A program made the position numbers and the translations under genes. A DNA stretch of 64,000 nucleotides from Pseudocercospora fijiensis CIRAD86 (taxonomy: Eukaryota > Ascomycota > Dothideomycetes > Mycosphaerellales > Mycosphaerellaceae), in contig NW_006921533.1 of assembly GCF_000340215.1 (NCBI RefSeq), positions 8,318,641 through 8,382,640 on the forward strand, read 5' to 3'. The notes beneath the pieces are model-generated. The model made no database searches and was not told the origin of the DNA. It was given only the letters and a program-made list of their open reading frames with translations. Below, in pieces: positions 1 through 10,720 of the stretch. Each line of letters begins with the position of its first letter. The first letter of the stretch is position 1.

Positions 1-1232
1 ATACACAATGGCGATGGATGATGGCTTCGACCTCCATTCCTCCACTCATCGTCATGTTCATGGTTTACATCTGTCCAGAATCTCCTCGCTGGTACATGGA
101 GAAGGGTAAATTCGACAAAGCATTCCACTCCATGTCTCGCCTGCGATCCCATAAGATCCAAGCAGCGAGGGACATGTACTACGCCTCCAAACTCCTCGAA
201 GTCGAAGCCGCCCAGAGAGAAGGCAAAAGCTTATGGAAAGAATTCTTCACGGTCAAGCGAAACCGTCGTGCAGCGCAATCCTCCTTCTTCGTCATGTTCA
301 TGCAGCAGGTAAGTCATCAAACCTCCTCCCACCCTCCCACCATCCTCGATTCTAATCCCTCCTTTCCAGTTCTGCGGCGTAAACGTCATCGCATACTACA
401 GCACGCAGATATTTCTCGACGCAGGCTTCAACGAAACAAACGCCCTCCTCGTCTCCTTCGGCACAGGCGTCACAAACTGGCTCTTCGCAATCCCCGCAAT
501 CTACACAATCGACACCTTCGGTCGTCGAAACCTCCTGCTCGTCACCTTCCCACTCATGGCCATCTGTCTCTTCTGGTGCGGTTTCTCCTTCCTCATCCCA
601 GACACAATAGGACCCGAAGGCCCCGAACCCACTGACGCGAAACTCGGATCCATCGCCGCAAGCATCTACCTCTTCATGGTCGTCTATTCCCCAGGAGAAG
701 GCCCCGTGCCGTTTACATATTCCGCCGAAGCTTTCCCCTTGTACATTCGAGACATCGGAATGAGTTTCGCCACAGCCACAACATGGGTTCGTCCAATCCC
801 CCCTCTTTTATTTCCCCTTCCCACTAACATCCTTCCTCCCAGGGGTTCAACTTCATCCTCTCCCTAACCTGGCCCGCCCTCGTCCAAGCCTTCACCCCAA
901 CGGGCGCTTTCGGGTGGTACGCAGCCTGGAACCTCTTCGGCTGGATTTTCTGCTACTTCCTCCTGCCCGAAACCAAAAATCTGACCCTCGAGGAATTGGA
1001 TAATGTGTTTAGTGTGGGAAATCGCGAACATGCGAAATATTATACCGAGAAATTGCCGTGGTATTTTAATCGACATGTTTTGAGAAGGGATGTCAAGGTT
1101 TTTGATCCGCTTTATCAGTTTGCTGATCCTTATGCCGAGAGGGAGAGGAGGGGGAGTTTGAGTGGCAAGAGGAAGGGGAGTGTGGGTGCGGAGGATAAGG
1201 GGAATACGGGTGTTGGTGGGACGGTTGGGTAG
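1..1232 (+). CDS. MFS sugar transporter, 5' end outside window (exons 1-308, 370-786, 843-1232)
   Basis: This is the C-terminal two thirds of a sugar-porter-type major facilitator, a plasma-membrane importer of sugars or polyols. The frame is open from the window edge (a QWRWM-like stretch before the ATG at 18), so that ATG is internal. Two introns were placed: 309-369 (GTAAGT...CCAG) and 787-842 (GTTCGT...CCAG); joining them restores QQFCGVNVIAYYS and TTW-GFNF. Family signatures are PESPRWY after helix 6, FGRR in the second half, the PxTYSAE-type segment and PETK after the last helix. The C-terminal tail is charged and Ser/Gly-rich. It converges on the dioxygenase gene with 49 bp between stop codons. 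Substrate cannot be told from sequence. Confidence 0.88.
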
Positions 1233-1281
1233 AGTGGAAGGGAATGGAAATATCGAACAGATATTGATACTATCTACACTA

Positions 1282-2238
1282 CTACACGGGTTTATCTCCA
1301 GCGAGAGTAATTCTATGCATCCTTCTCCTATACCCATGATAATCATTCAGAGGATAATGTTGCGTACATCTGTTATCCCAAAATGCAATCGTTCCGGCTT
1401 CCCATCTCAATCTACACGTGAACTCCGGTTTGACCTGATGTTTGAACAAGAACTGTAACAAAGCCGCACTTTCATCTTCCGTCCAACCCTCGAATCTCGT
1501 CGTATGCGCGACATTCACGAACAAAGCTCTCCGTCCCGTCTCAGGATGCGTTCGTACGACAGGATGTAATTTTTCCATATGCTCCGTCTCCCGTCCAGAA
1601 TCCGCGATCCGGTCTTCTCGCGTCTTCGATGCGTCGGCTTTGGCCGAGGATTGAACGCAGAGCAGAGGGTCGAGGGTTCTTTTCAGGCCCGAGGATAGCG
1701 ATTCGTAGGCTTGGTATTGATTGGACCATAATGTGTCGCCGCCAACGGAGGGGACTTCTTTGGCGAGCAGGATCGATGCCATCGGGGGTTCCGGGAGGTA
1801 AGTTGTGTCGCTGTGCCAGACACCGCCGAAGTTGGCGCCTGTTTCGGTTTCTTTCTTGAGGACTTGGATCACTTCGGGATGGCCGTCTAGGCCTTTGACG
1901 AAGGGGTATTCGACTGGTTTTCCGAAGAAGGAGGTGAAGTGGAGGAATTCTGGGGGGGAAAGGGGTTGGTTTCGGAAGAAGATTACTTGGTTGTCGAGGA
2001 GGGCTTGTCGGATTGTCTTCGCTGTGTCCTTGGTGAGGACTCGGAGGTCAATGTCGTGGATGAAGGCGCCACAGCCTCCCGCTATGCGTTCCACTTGGAT
2101 ATTGTTGCATATTTCGGAGCGTGTGGATGTACTTGTCGGCGGATTGGGTGTTGCATATGTTGCCACAGCACGATGAGGTGGGTTCAAAGACACCGAAGGC
2201 CTTGGAAGGCGTACGATTCGGCTTGTTCTCTTGAACAT
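1282..2238 (-). CDS. TauD/TfdA-family Fe(II)/2-oxoglutarate dioxygenase
   Basis: A 318-residue non-heme iron dioxygenase of the TauD/TfdA family, whose members hydroxylate sulfonates such as taurine, phenoxyacetates or related carboxylates, using 2-oxoglutarate and O2. The iron triad is visible: H142 and D144 in WHSDTTY and H294 in CTQHYPLNDY, followed by the 2-oxoglutarate-binding Arg cluster (R304-R306). The frame stays open upstream to 2457, but I start at the ATG at 2236-2238 because the 73 extra residues look random and because the first 30 residues from here (MFKRTSRIVRLPR...) are basic and Ser-rich, like a mitochondrial presequence. No intron is needed. The substrate is unknown; a sulfonate dioxygenase is the best guess. 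Confidence 0.87.
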   Translation of the reverse strand: MFKRTSRIVRLPRPSVSLNPPHRAVATYATPNPPTSTSTRSEICNNIQVERIAGGCGAFIHDIDLRVLTKDTAKTIRQALLDNQVIFFRNQPLSPPEFLHFTSFFGKPVEYPFVKGLDGHPEVIQVLKKETETGANFGGVWHSDTTYLPEPPMASILLAKEVPSVGGDTLWSNQYQAYESLSSGLKRTLDPLLCVQSSAKADASKTREDRIADSGRETEHMEKLHPVVRTHPETGRRALFVNVAHTTRFEGWTEDESAALLQFLFKHQVKPEFTCRLRWEAGTIAFWDNRCTQHYPLNDYHGYRRRMHRITLAGDKPV

Positions 2239-2940
2239 GCTTGTCCCAAGGCGAGAAGTGGAGTCAGTGCAGCATGAGGCTGAGGTGAGATGGTGATATT
2301 CATGTCTTCGGTGAGAAGCAAGGCAGAGGCAATTGGAAGTCGTGCCGTGAGGGGTAGAACTGAGCTGGTAGCTGAGGATCAGCAGTATTTGAAAACGAGA
2401 GCCAAATGCCGCACAGCCGCGAGAAATGCACCATTCATCACTCGGGATCTTATTCAACCCTTTTTGAAGCTGGAAACACTGCTACTCGAGTATGATGCTG
2501 ACAAAGATACTGGTAGATGTCCACGGAGCATGGTCGTGGAGCGTGCAGCGGTCGTCCAAAGGCACTCCTGGTATCTTGCATTGTCGCCGCCTTCCGCTTG
2601 ATAGAATATCATGAGTTTGTCCACTTATAAACGGAGTCAACCTAATGGCGCATACGCCAAGCAGGAGAGGCGGCAAAGTAAAGAGGATGCCTCGTGAAGT
2701 GATGATGTTGGAAGACGACGAGAGAAGCAGGATGTCTTCAAGTCATTAATCAAATAATGATTAACTAGTACAACGCCTCGGCAATGTTCACGATGGCGAT
2801 AAGGCTCTGTATCTCCGAGCTCATGACCTGTAAGCTTTCCACTGCCACCAACGCAGCATACTACTGCAGTCTCTCCTTCTACTTCTCTTGGTCAATTCAG
2901 GCTCTAATACCAGTTCAAAACAATCATCGAACCGGGCACA
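2239..2940. promoter_or_regulatory. Divergent intergenic region between dioxygenase and WD40 genes
   Basis: About 700 bp separate the two divergent start codons and must hold both promoters. Short frames here look like shadows. I see no clear TATA box or known operator. Confidence 0.5.
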
Positions 2941-5243
2941 ATGAGTGGACAGGAAGCATACACACCTTCGACAACATGGGAGACGGAAGACGATGACGAC
3001 ATGGGGTTTGAGGTACGCCTGACCACATGAGCACGGGCGAACGAGAACGAGCGAACGAGGCGCCTCGCATGGGAGCATTTGTGCTACGCAGATGGGATCA
3101 ATGCTGATGAGACGTTCACAATGCTAATTTTATACGCTAGCTCGCAAGCGACGAAGTGACGCCCTCAGTAGAAGACCCAGGCGAAGACGACGGAGAGGGA
3201 GGCGAGACAACCGTCTACTTCGATGCGGAGGAAGGCGTGCTAAGAGATGCCGATGGCGAGGAGGTCACGCTAGAAGTCTCAACGGAGGACGACGATGAAG
3301 CTGCACAAGACACGACGGAAGAGGGGGGCGAAGGCAGTCGAACGCCACAGCAGACACAGAGAGCTACAGCTACCATAAGCTTGACACAACAGCAAATCCT
3401 ACAGCTTCTTAACCATGCCGGTCTGCGCGGTGTTCTTTCTGGTCTCACAGGTGGTCCTACAACGCGATCGCAAGGGAGAGCGCGCCATGTAGCATTGGAC
3501 GACAACGATGCAGAGGACGATGATGAAGATTACGGCTACGTTGGATATGGTGCGAGAAGAGCACGGCGGAGGCGCACTGTCGTCGGAGATCGCTATCCAC
3601 CAATTCCATCAGAACAAGGAAAGGAGTTGATGGAGCAGGGCACATTTGGCAACAACGATCGATGTCGGCATACTGCTTGTGGTCTGCCCATCGCGCAGGA
3701 AACTAGACGAAAGCGCCGAAAGCTTGCATGGCGAATGATGGACCGGGAGATGAGCCTCGAGCATCGGGGACGACAGCGGGTCTTGAACAATCTTGCTTCC
3801 CAGGATATGATTCCAGGATCAAAGGCAGACTTGATCATCAATCTCAATGCACGTTGCTACTCGGGCCAATTCTCGGAAGACGGCTCCTTCTTCTTCGCAT
3901 GCGGTCAGGACTTTAAAGTGCGAATGTACGACACCAGCAATCCTTACGATTGGAAGTACTACAAGACAGTACATTACTACGGCGGACAGTGGACCATCAC
4001 AGATGCATCTCTGTCACCAGACAACAAGCTTCTCGCGTACAGCAGTATCAGAAGCCAGATATGCTTGGCAAATACAGAACAAGGCGATGAGTCAGAACCC
4101 CGGCTTCTGGACTTCTCAGATTCTGGCGGAGGAGGGCATGGTTTCGGAGGCGCTGGTGGCTGGGGCCGCAGTCGAGGACACTTCGGTATCTGGAGTTTAC
4201 GATTCAGTGGTGACGGCGGCGAGATTGTCGCTGGTACAAGCGATCAGAGCGTTTACGTATACGATCTGGAAGCGCAACGAAGTATCTTGCGGATACCTGG
4301 GCATACTGACGATGTCAATGCCGTCTGTTTCGGAGATAAGATGAGTCCGCACATTCTCTACTCTGGATCCGATGACACCACTCTCAAGGTCTGGGATCGA
4401 AGGTCACTGGCCAGCATGCGACCTGCAGGCATGTTCTTGGGCCACACTGAAGGCTTGACCTACATAGACAGCAAAGGCGATGGCAGATATGTGATCAGTA
4501 ATGGCAAGGACCAGACCTGCAAGCTGTGGGATCTTCGGAACATGGTGAGCACGGATCAAGGAGAAAAGATCAACCCGCAAGACTACACCACCAACTTCGA
4601 TTACCGCTTCAGCCCATACGATACCGACGACCACACACCACACCCTCACGATTGCTCAATCGTCACCTTCCGTGGTCATCGTGTGCTCAAGACGCTCATT
4701 CGATGTCACTTCTCGCCGCCCGGCTCAACTGATGGACGATACATTTATTCTGGCTCACACGATGGCAAGATTTATGTCTGGAATCTCGACGGCACCGAAG
4801 CCGCCACACCCATCAACGTGCTTGCAGCCACCAAGAACTCTCGGCCAGTCTCCGACGAGCGCTACGTTGATCGCTACGACTATTACGGCCGAGGCGGCGT
4901 CTGGAAAACTATCGTCCGAGACTGCTCCTGGCATCCGAGCGCTCCGGTCATTGCGGCCACGAGCTGGAATGGCTGGGATCACGGTCTCGGCACATGTACT
5001 GTTCACAGCTGGAACGATGGCGTCGACGGAGATGAAGTCGGTGAGCCTGATGATACCGGAGAGGCTTTCAACAAGGCCACTTCGCTTGGTGCTGCACCTA
5101 TGGGCGCTAGAGTCAATGCTCAGCTGCAGCATGATGTCAGATACTACCATTCGCAGAATCAGAATGCTGCGAGGACGAGTAGGACTACGAGACTGCGAGA
5201 TCGAATGGGGCTTGGAGCTCTCTTTGGTGGTGACGATGAATAA
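2941..5243 (+). CDS. WD40-repeat protein, DCAF11/WDR23-like (exons 2941-3012, 3141-5243)
   Basis: A 724-residue WD40 protein resembling DCAF11/WDR23 (plant LEC14B), substrate receptors of CUL4-DDB1 ubiquitin ligases. Exon 1 (24 codons, starting CACAATGAG) ends GAG^GTACGC; the intron 3013-3140 has a TGCTAAT branch site and ends GCTAG, phase 0. Residues 1-115 are acidic and disordered. A basic helix (ETRRKRRKLAWRMMDREM) precedes the propeller. The diagnostic start of the propeller is present: NARCYSGQFSEDGSFFFACG, then VRMYDTSNPYDWKYYK. Later blades carry SDQSVYVYDL, SGSDDTTLKVWDRRS, KDQTCKLWDLR and SGSHDGKIYVWNLDG. The WDxR motifs fit a DDB1-binding DCAF. The acidic N-terminus is longer than I recall for animal WDR23. 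Ligase membership is inferred. Confidence 0.88.
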
Positions 5244-6868
5244 GGCAAAGGCTATGTTTTCTAAAGTTCAGCTTTGAGCTCAAATCTGATGTCAGAATAT
5301 ATCTATCTGCTTACCGCCTATCCGACAGAATCTATTACGAGATACGATGGCGTTGACTCAATTCTTTCCGATTTATGGATATACGAGTCTAGCATGTGTG
5401 TATGAAGATAAATGGAATTGTATTGCTGTGTATCTGTGATCTTGGTCTTGTATATGTGTTTCAGTGCTAGTACTCCCGCAAATTTTTGAGACATGTTCGT
5501 TTCAAATGCTCGTCGTCTTGCATTCTCAGCGTTCACTAAATTTCGAAATTTGAACGGAGAGAGGATCTGGAAGTCTTTCTCGTTGTAGTTCTGGGTCCGA
5601 CGATCGAGTGGCTAAATTTCATCCTGCTGTGTCGCCGCAAGACAATGCCCCACGGCAATATGCACGCACTCCTAGGACAATGGAAGGAGAAGAGAGCGGT
5701 GCGAGCAACAGATGAGATTCACTCGGTGGTGTATATGTACAGTAGTAGCTTCTGCATCTGAGCTCTTTCCACGCAGCTGCCGTGTCTCAAACTTCCACGT
5801 CCAGCATCCGTTCTATGCATGCTATCCTCTCCGAATTCACATCCTTCTAATGCGCCGGCTTGGGGATCTTGTTCTTTGGGTTCCTTGGGTCGTTCTTGTA
5901 CTCATCGGCTATTTCCACGTTAAAATTGGGGAGAAAAGGTGTCGGGGGAAATTTCACGTACAGTTTGCGAGCACATCTGCGAAGGAATTAATGCCATATG
6001 CGACGATGAGGGCTGGGGAACGTCCATGTCAGCTTGTTTTGTTCCGCCCGCATCTTTCTTTTCTCTTCCCGCTCAACGCTTGTGCTCGGGATTTTGTTGC
6101 ATCTCGCGAGATTGTCGCATCGTAGGACTTACTGGCAGCGAAGAATGGCCACATTGGCTTCGCTGTGACGCAGGTTGTTAGCTCTTCTCCTCTTCCCGAA
6201 GATCTCCATGGCTGCCGCGCAGGCGCGCGCACACCATGCGCGCATCGTAGACTCACCAATTGGCGTGGGGAACTTCTTTCCGAGCAGTCCAGGCATTTTG
6301 GCGAGGTGTGGAGAGGATGGTGGAGGGTGATGGTGTGTGATGTGATGGCGCCGTCAACGCTTGAAGTCACGGAGCTCGATGCCAAGACGAAGAAGAGCGG
6401 AGCGGAGCGGGAGTGGCCGTGTTTGCCTGAGGTTGTCGGGGAAGGGAATGGCGATGGCTGGGCAGGCCTCTCTCTCTCTCTCTCTCTCTCCACATCACAC
6501 AGCACAGCGACAACACATGACGCATCACAAACACAACACACACACGCTGTATTGATCATGCTCGTCCCTCTCGTGCTCGCGCCCAGCATAATGGCGCTCT
6601 CTGCCGCGGAACAGCGAATCAGAGCAGCTGGAGTGGTCTTCCCAGCCCCTCCTAGCCTCCCACCAGCCCATCTGTTTTCTGTAGCTGTATGCACATCAGG
6701 TACCGCACGTTAAATGCACTGTGTCCGAGCATCCCGAACCACCGTTCGCATTCCTCTTATCGCACGTGTGTCGACAATCGATTGTTCTTGCTGTGATATC
6801 ATCCGATCATGCAGAGTCCACTGTCTCTATAGTCTGCCGCCTGTCGGTCTGACCACCGCTCAATATTA
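5244..6868. other. Intergenic region, about 1.6 kb
   Basis: No convincing gene. Several frames of 60-220 codons overlap on both strands but are low in complexity and lack homology I recognise. The right part, including a CT run near 6.47 kb, is probably promoter and leader of the DUF3433 gene. Confidence 0.5.
6468..6490. repeat. CT dinucleotide microsatellite
   Basis: About 11 CT units in the region upstream of the DUF3433 gene. Pyrimidine tracts are common in filamentous-fungal promoters and leaders. Confidence 0.85.
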
Positions 6869-9807
6869 ATGTCGAGCTCACTCACGCCTACACGCCAACA
6901 ACCAGACGATGCTTTCGTTCTGAGGCAGACTAATGGTATGTTCCACCAGGGCACACCCATGTTGCAGCCTGCATGCTAACCGTATATCCGTCTACAGTCT
7001 CCAACCCGAGCGTAGTCGTCCACCACCGACCCTCACTCCAGTCTGTCACTGCCTCCGAAGATTACTACTCACTCTCTGGCTCCAACTCGTCCACTCACTC
7101 CAACGACATCCTCGGAGCTGCTGGTCGATCGCAACATACCATCACTCGCTTCCAAACCCCACCCAGTCGATATCGAACTCCGCAACAAAGCTCCACGGCA
7201 TTGGCTCAGACGATTCAGGGACGCAATGGTGGCGAGCCCGAGGGGGAGGAGGCACAGCACAGAAAGACTCCGATGAGAGGTGAAGGCAAGCGACGCCTCA
7301 GCAGTGACGAAGCCATTGGTGCTGTCGTCCCTCTGGTTGGCGCCTCGTCTTCTGCCCCTCCCAACGCCCAGACTCAGCTAAGAGAAGGCGGACTTCGAAG
7401 AAAGCCAATACCCAGTGTGGTCATGGAACATGGCTCTCCGCCACGAACAGCGAACAGGATATCACCCACGCTTGCTCAGAGCTCAACGGCTCAGCAGATC
7501 GATCGCGAAAGCGATGCACCAACACCCGGCGTCGACGATACACCGTACATCCACTTCGCCCTCGACCAGTTGACAAGAGATGAGGAAGTGCGAGGCAGTC
7601 GGCGATATGCAGACACCGCGCCTGGCGTCAATGGAGCCTACCCTTACGACGCTTCTCGACAAGCGCATGTTCCAGCGAATGTCACAGCTCCCATGCCCCT
7701 TCAACAGCGACACCGATATGAGGAAGTGCCGCAAGAGGAGAAGCGGGAGGAGATCCAGCAGCAACCGTATGACAATATCGATGTTCGCAACCCTCAGCGG
7801 CCCAGCCAGCCTGGTTCACGACAAACAAGACCTGCTGGACCTGATGTTTTCATGCCAGTGTCACAAGCAGAATCTCGGCAGCCACCGCTCAACTTCGTGC
7901 CTGGTATCGTCAGACCCCTAGCCCTCGCTGGCTATGCTCTACTTGTTACACTCTTCCTCATCTGTCTCATCTTCACCGCAATCTGGAGCAGAGTCAAGAC
8001 GGGGTTGTGGGCATATGCAAGCTTTGGCGATGCGCGATACTTCGTCTTCCAATACCTGCCAACCATCCTCGGCATGATTCTTCTGGTCTGGCTGTTCCAG
8101 ATTGTGATTGCAGTCTACCGCATTGCACCGTTCATTGCCATGGGTCCTGGTTCGCCGCCACCGAGCAGACTTGCAGGCGCAAAGCTGCCGTTAGTGCCAC
8201 GGGGATTTGTGCTGCCCTACTTTGGTCACTTCGGTGCGAGGTTACCAATGATTGGTCTTTTCGTGTTCATTGCCTGGTTGCAGATCTGGACAATTCCTCT
8301 CCTCGGCAGCAGCTTCAATGTTCACCAAGACAACAACCATGTCTGGCACTGGATTGCGACACAAGGTGCGATCTGGGCCGTAGTCGGACTTTACATGCTC
8401 CAGATCTTGGCGCTTCTTGTGCTGATGATCTATCTGCGCCGCGCAGAGACCGGCCTGAAATGGGACCCTCGCAGTCTTGCAGATATGATAGTCCTTCTCG
8501 AACGCAGCAATGCACTCGATGGTGAAGGCGAGACTGCGCCACAAGTCGGATACTGGCGTTCTGCTCATCGACCAACCGAGGTCTTCCACGCCTACGGTAT
8601 TGCTGACAAGCCAGCTCGTCAATACGGAGTAGAAGATGGTCGCATTCGTGAGAAGCACTACTCTGACCAAGGCACTGATCTCGAGTCAGCCCCTTCACCC
8701 CAGATCCCACGCCACTCCAAGGAGGCGATGCTCCGTCGCAGCACCGACGAGACCGAGATCGAATCGCGAGAAGAGCACCGCAGCTCTGCTATGCCATGGT
8801 TCCTCACGCTCAGCTTTGCTATTCTCTGGCCGATCATCGCTATCGTACTGGTCCTGGCATTTCTCATCGTCTCTTACCTCCCCTCAACGGCAGTCAGCGG
8901 TGGCTTCGATCCTCAAGTGCCAGCAGCAGTTGCCGATCTTGGCTTCAGTGGAACCAACTTCCTCTACTCCGTCGTACCAGGTGTCATCGCTCTGCTTGTA
9001 TTCCTCTTCTGGATCGACATCGATCTCGCACACCGCAGACTTGCACCATTCGAGAGCCTGACTGGCGTCAACGCCGCACATGCCCGCAAAAGCAAATCCT
9101 GGACCGATGATCTGACTGGAGATGTGGCAGAACGCACCCTCCTTCCAAGCTACGCCGCCGACCTGCCCGTTGTAGCAACCCTCGCAGCGGCCTTCAACTC
9201 TCACTGGCGCGTCGCCTTCATCAGCGCTGTTGCACTCCTCAACATGGCAATTCCGATCCTGGCGACAGGTATCTTCTGGGCACAATTCGACATCCCAACG
9301 CAACGAGTCAAGATCTACGCACATATGCCAGCATATTACGCCCTCTCCGCTTTCCTAACAATCAACGCACTAGCCTACCTCGCCATCATCCCAAGCTCCA
9401 CCCTCCGCCACGCCGCACTTCCACCTCATCTCAACAGCTTCGCCGGCATCCGAGACTGCGTCTACCAATCTCGACTTCTCGACGACTTCGCTTTCCGCAA
9501 CCCAGTCAGCAAGATCGATCTCGTCACACGACTCCTATCTTCATCATCAGCGAGGCATGAGCGAGGTGATAATTCTGGCTATTATGCACCACTCGCCTCA
9601 GGCGGCCTTCCACCCACCGAAAGCAAGGTCTCCTTGGCAGACAGTGTCCGCGGATACGGACGAGCAAGAGTCGCAGCTCAGAGTCAGCCCGTCCCAGTCG
9701 CTGTTGACGCTCCAATCGGTGGCGGACCCTCACGATATGCATTTTCGAGATTCCCTGGAAGAGATGGAAGGGATTGTTTTGGTATCGATCGTGTTAGAGC
9801 GGGATGA
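6869..9807 (+). CDS. DUF3433 polytopic membrane protein (exons 6869-6935, 6998-9807)
   Basis: A 958-residue membrane protein of the fungal DUF3433 family, function unknown. Exon 1 encodes MSSSLTPTRQQ... and ends at GTATGT (6936); the intron has a perfect TGCTAAC branch site and ends CTACAG (6997), phase 1. Residues 1-325 are disordered, rich in Ser, Gln, Pro and Arg. About eight hydrophobic helices follow (near 330, 375, 438, 478, 622, 676, 758 and 798). Between helices 4 and 5 is the family signature KWDPRSLADMIVLLERSN (about residue 509), then a charged loop of about 100 residues. The C-terminal tail is cytosolic-looking. Some database entries give this family enzyme names that nothing in the sequence supports. 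Confidence 0.85.
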
Positions 9808-10720
9808 GGAGGTGTAGCAGGACACGAGACTTTTTTTTTTTTTTGACATGGTATTTTGAGCGATGGCGCTTTTTTGGAGTTTTTTTTTTAAAAACTTAAC
9901 GTATGAAATGAAACGGCTGGGAAATGACATACGAAGAGAACAGATCATGCATGGGATGTACGAGTGGGAAGGGCATGGTATAGATGAACGAACGGGTACG
10001 AGTCACGTCAAGAGACAGACGGACGGACAGACGATGAAGGAGAGGAGAGGGAAAACGAACGAATGAATTTGGACTGGATGAGATGGATCTTAATGACATA
10101 ATGTGAAGAGAAGAAGAAGACAAGACCAATCCGCGCTGTGCTGTGCTGTGCCGAACCTCTTTTTCCAATTTTTTCCCACCCACCATCAAGTCGATGCTTG
10201 TCCACGTCCTCTTTTGTAAAAACACCTTACCCCCCCCCCCCATCTCCTAGGAGCAAGTTTCTACAGTATCTACTGCAGTTCGAGAAGGCGTTAATCAGAT
10301 CGGATCAGATCGGAGTACTGTAGCACTTATAGACGAGAGAGAGGTGGAACCGCCTGAGAAGGAAGCTTCATGAGAGGTGAGAAATTTGACTGACTGTCGT
10401 ATTCATGATATGTCGTACAACTGATGAGAAGAAGAATAAATGAATCAATGCGTGGTATGGATTTGAGGGAGGGAGGGCATTTATAGGGGAATGGCGAGTT
10501 CTTGCTTGAGGAGGATGATGTAAAGAAAGAATCGTGGAGTGTCGTAATGTCCTGCAGGACACTTTGGATTTTTTCGAAAGGAAACGGAAAGAATGAATGA
10601 ATATCCTCGTGGGAATTGCATCAAAAGCGACATTTTGATGATGTCAAGCTAGCGAGCCTTTCAATCCCTACTGACGATGAGGGCTACTTCGACATTACTA
10701 CAGCTACTGTCTGTCCTAAC
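9808..10720. other. Intergenic region between convergent genes
   Basis: About 0.9 kb between the stop codons of the DUF3433 and Spt20 genes. It contains a T14-15 run near 9831, a C12 run near 10230 and A/G-rich stretches. I take it as the two 3' UTRs; no gene seen. Confidence 0.5.

Noticed and set aside
6029..6694. 221-codon minus-strand frame
   Set aside because: It crosses the CT microsatellite, overlaps another frame on the opposite strand and has low-complexity, non-protein-like composition.
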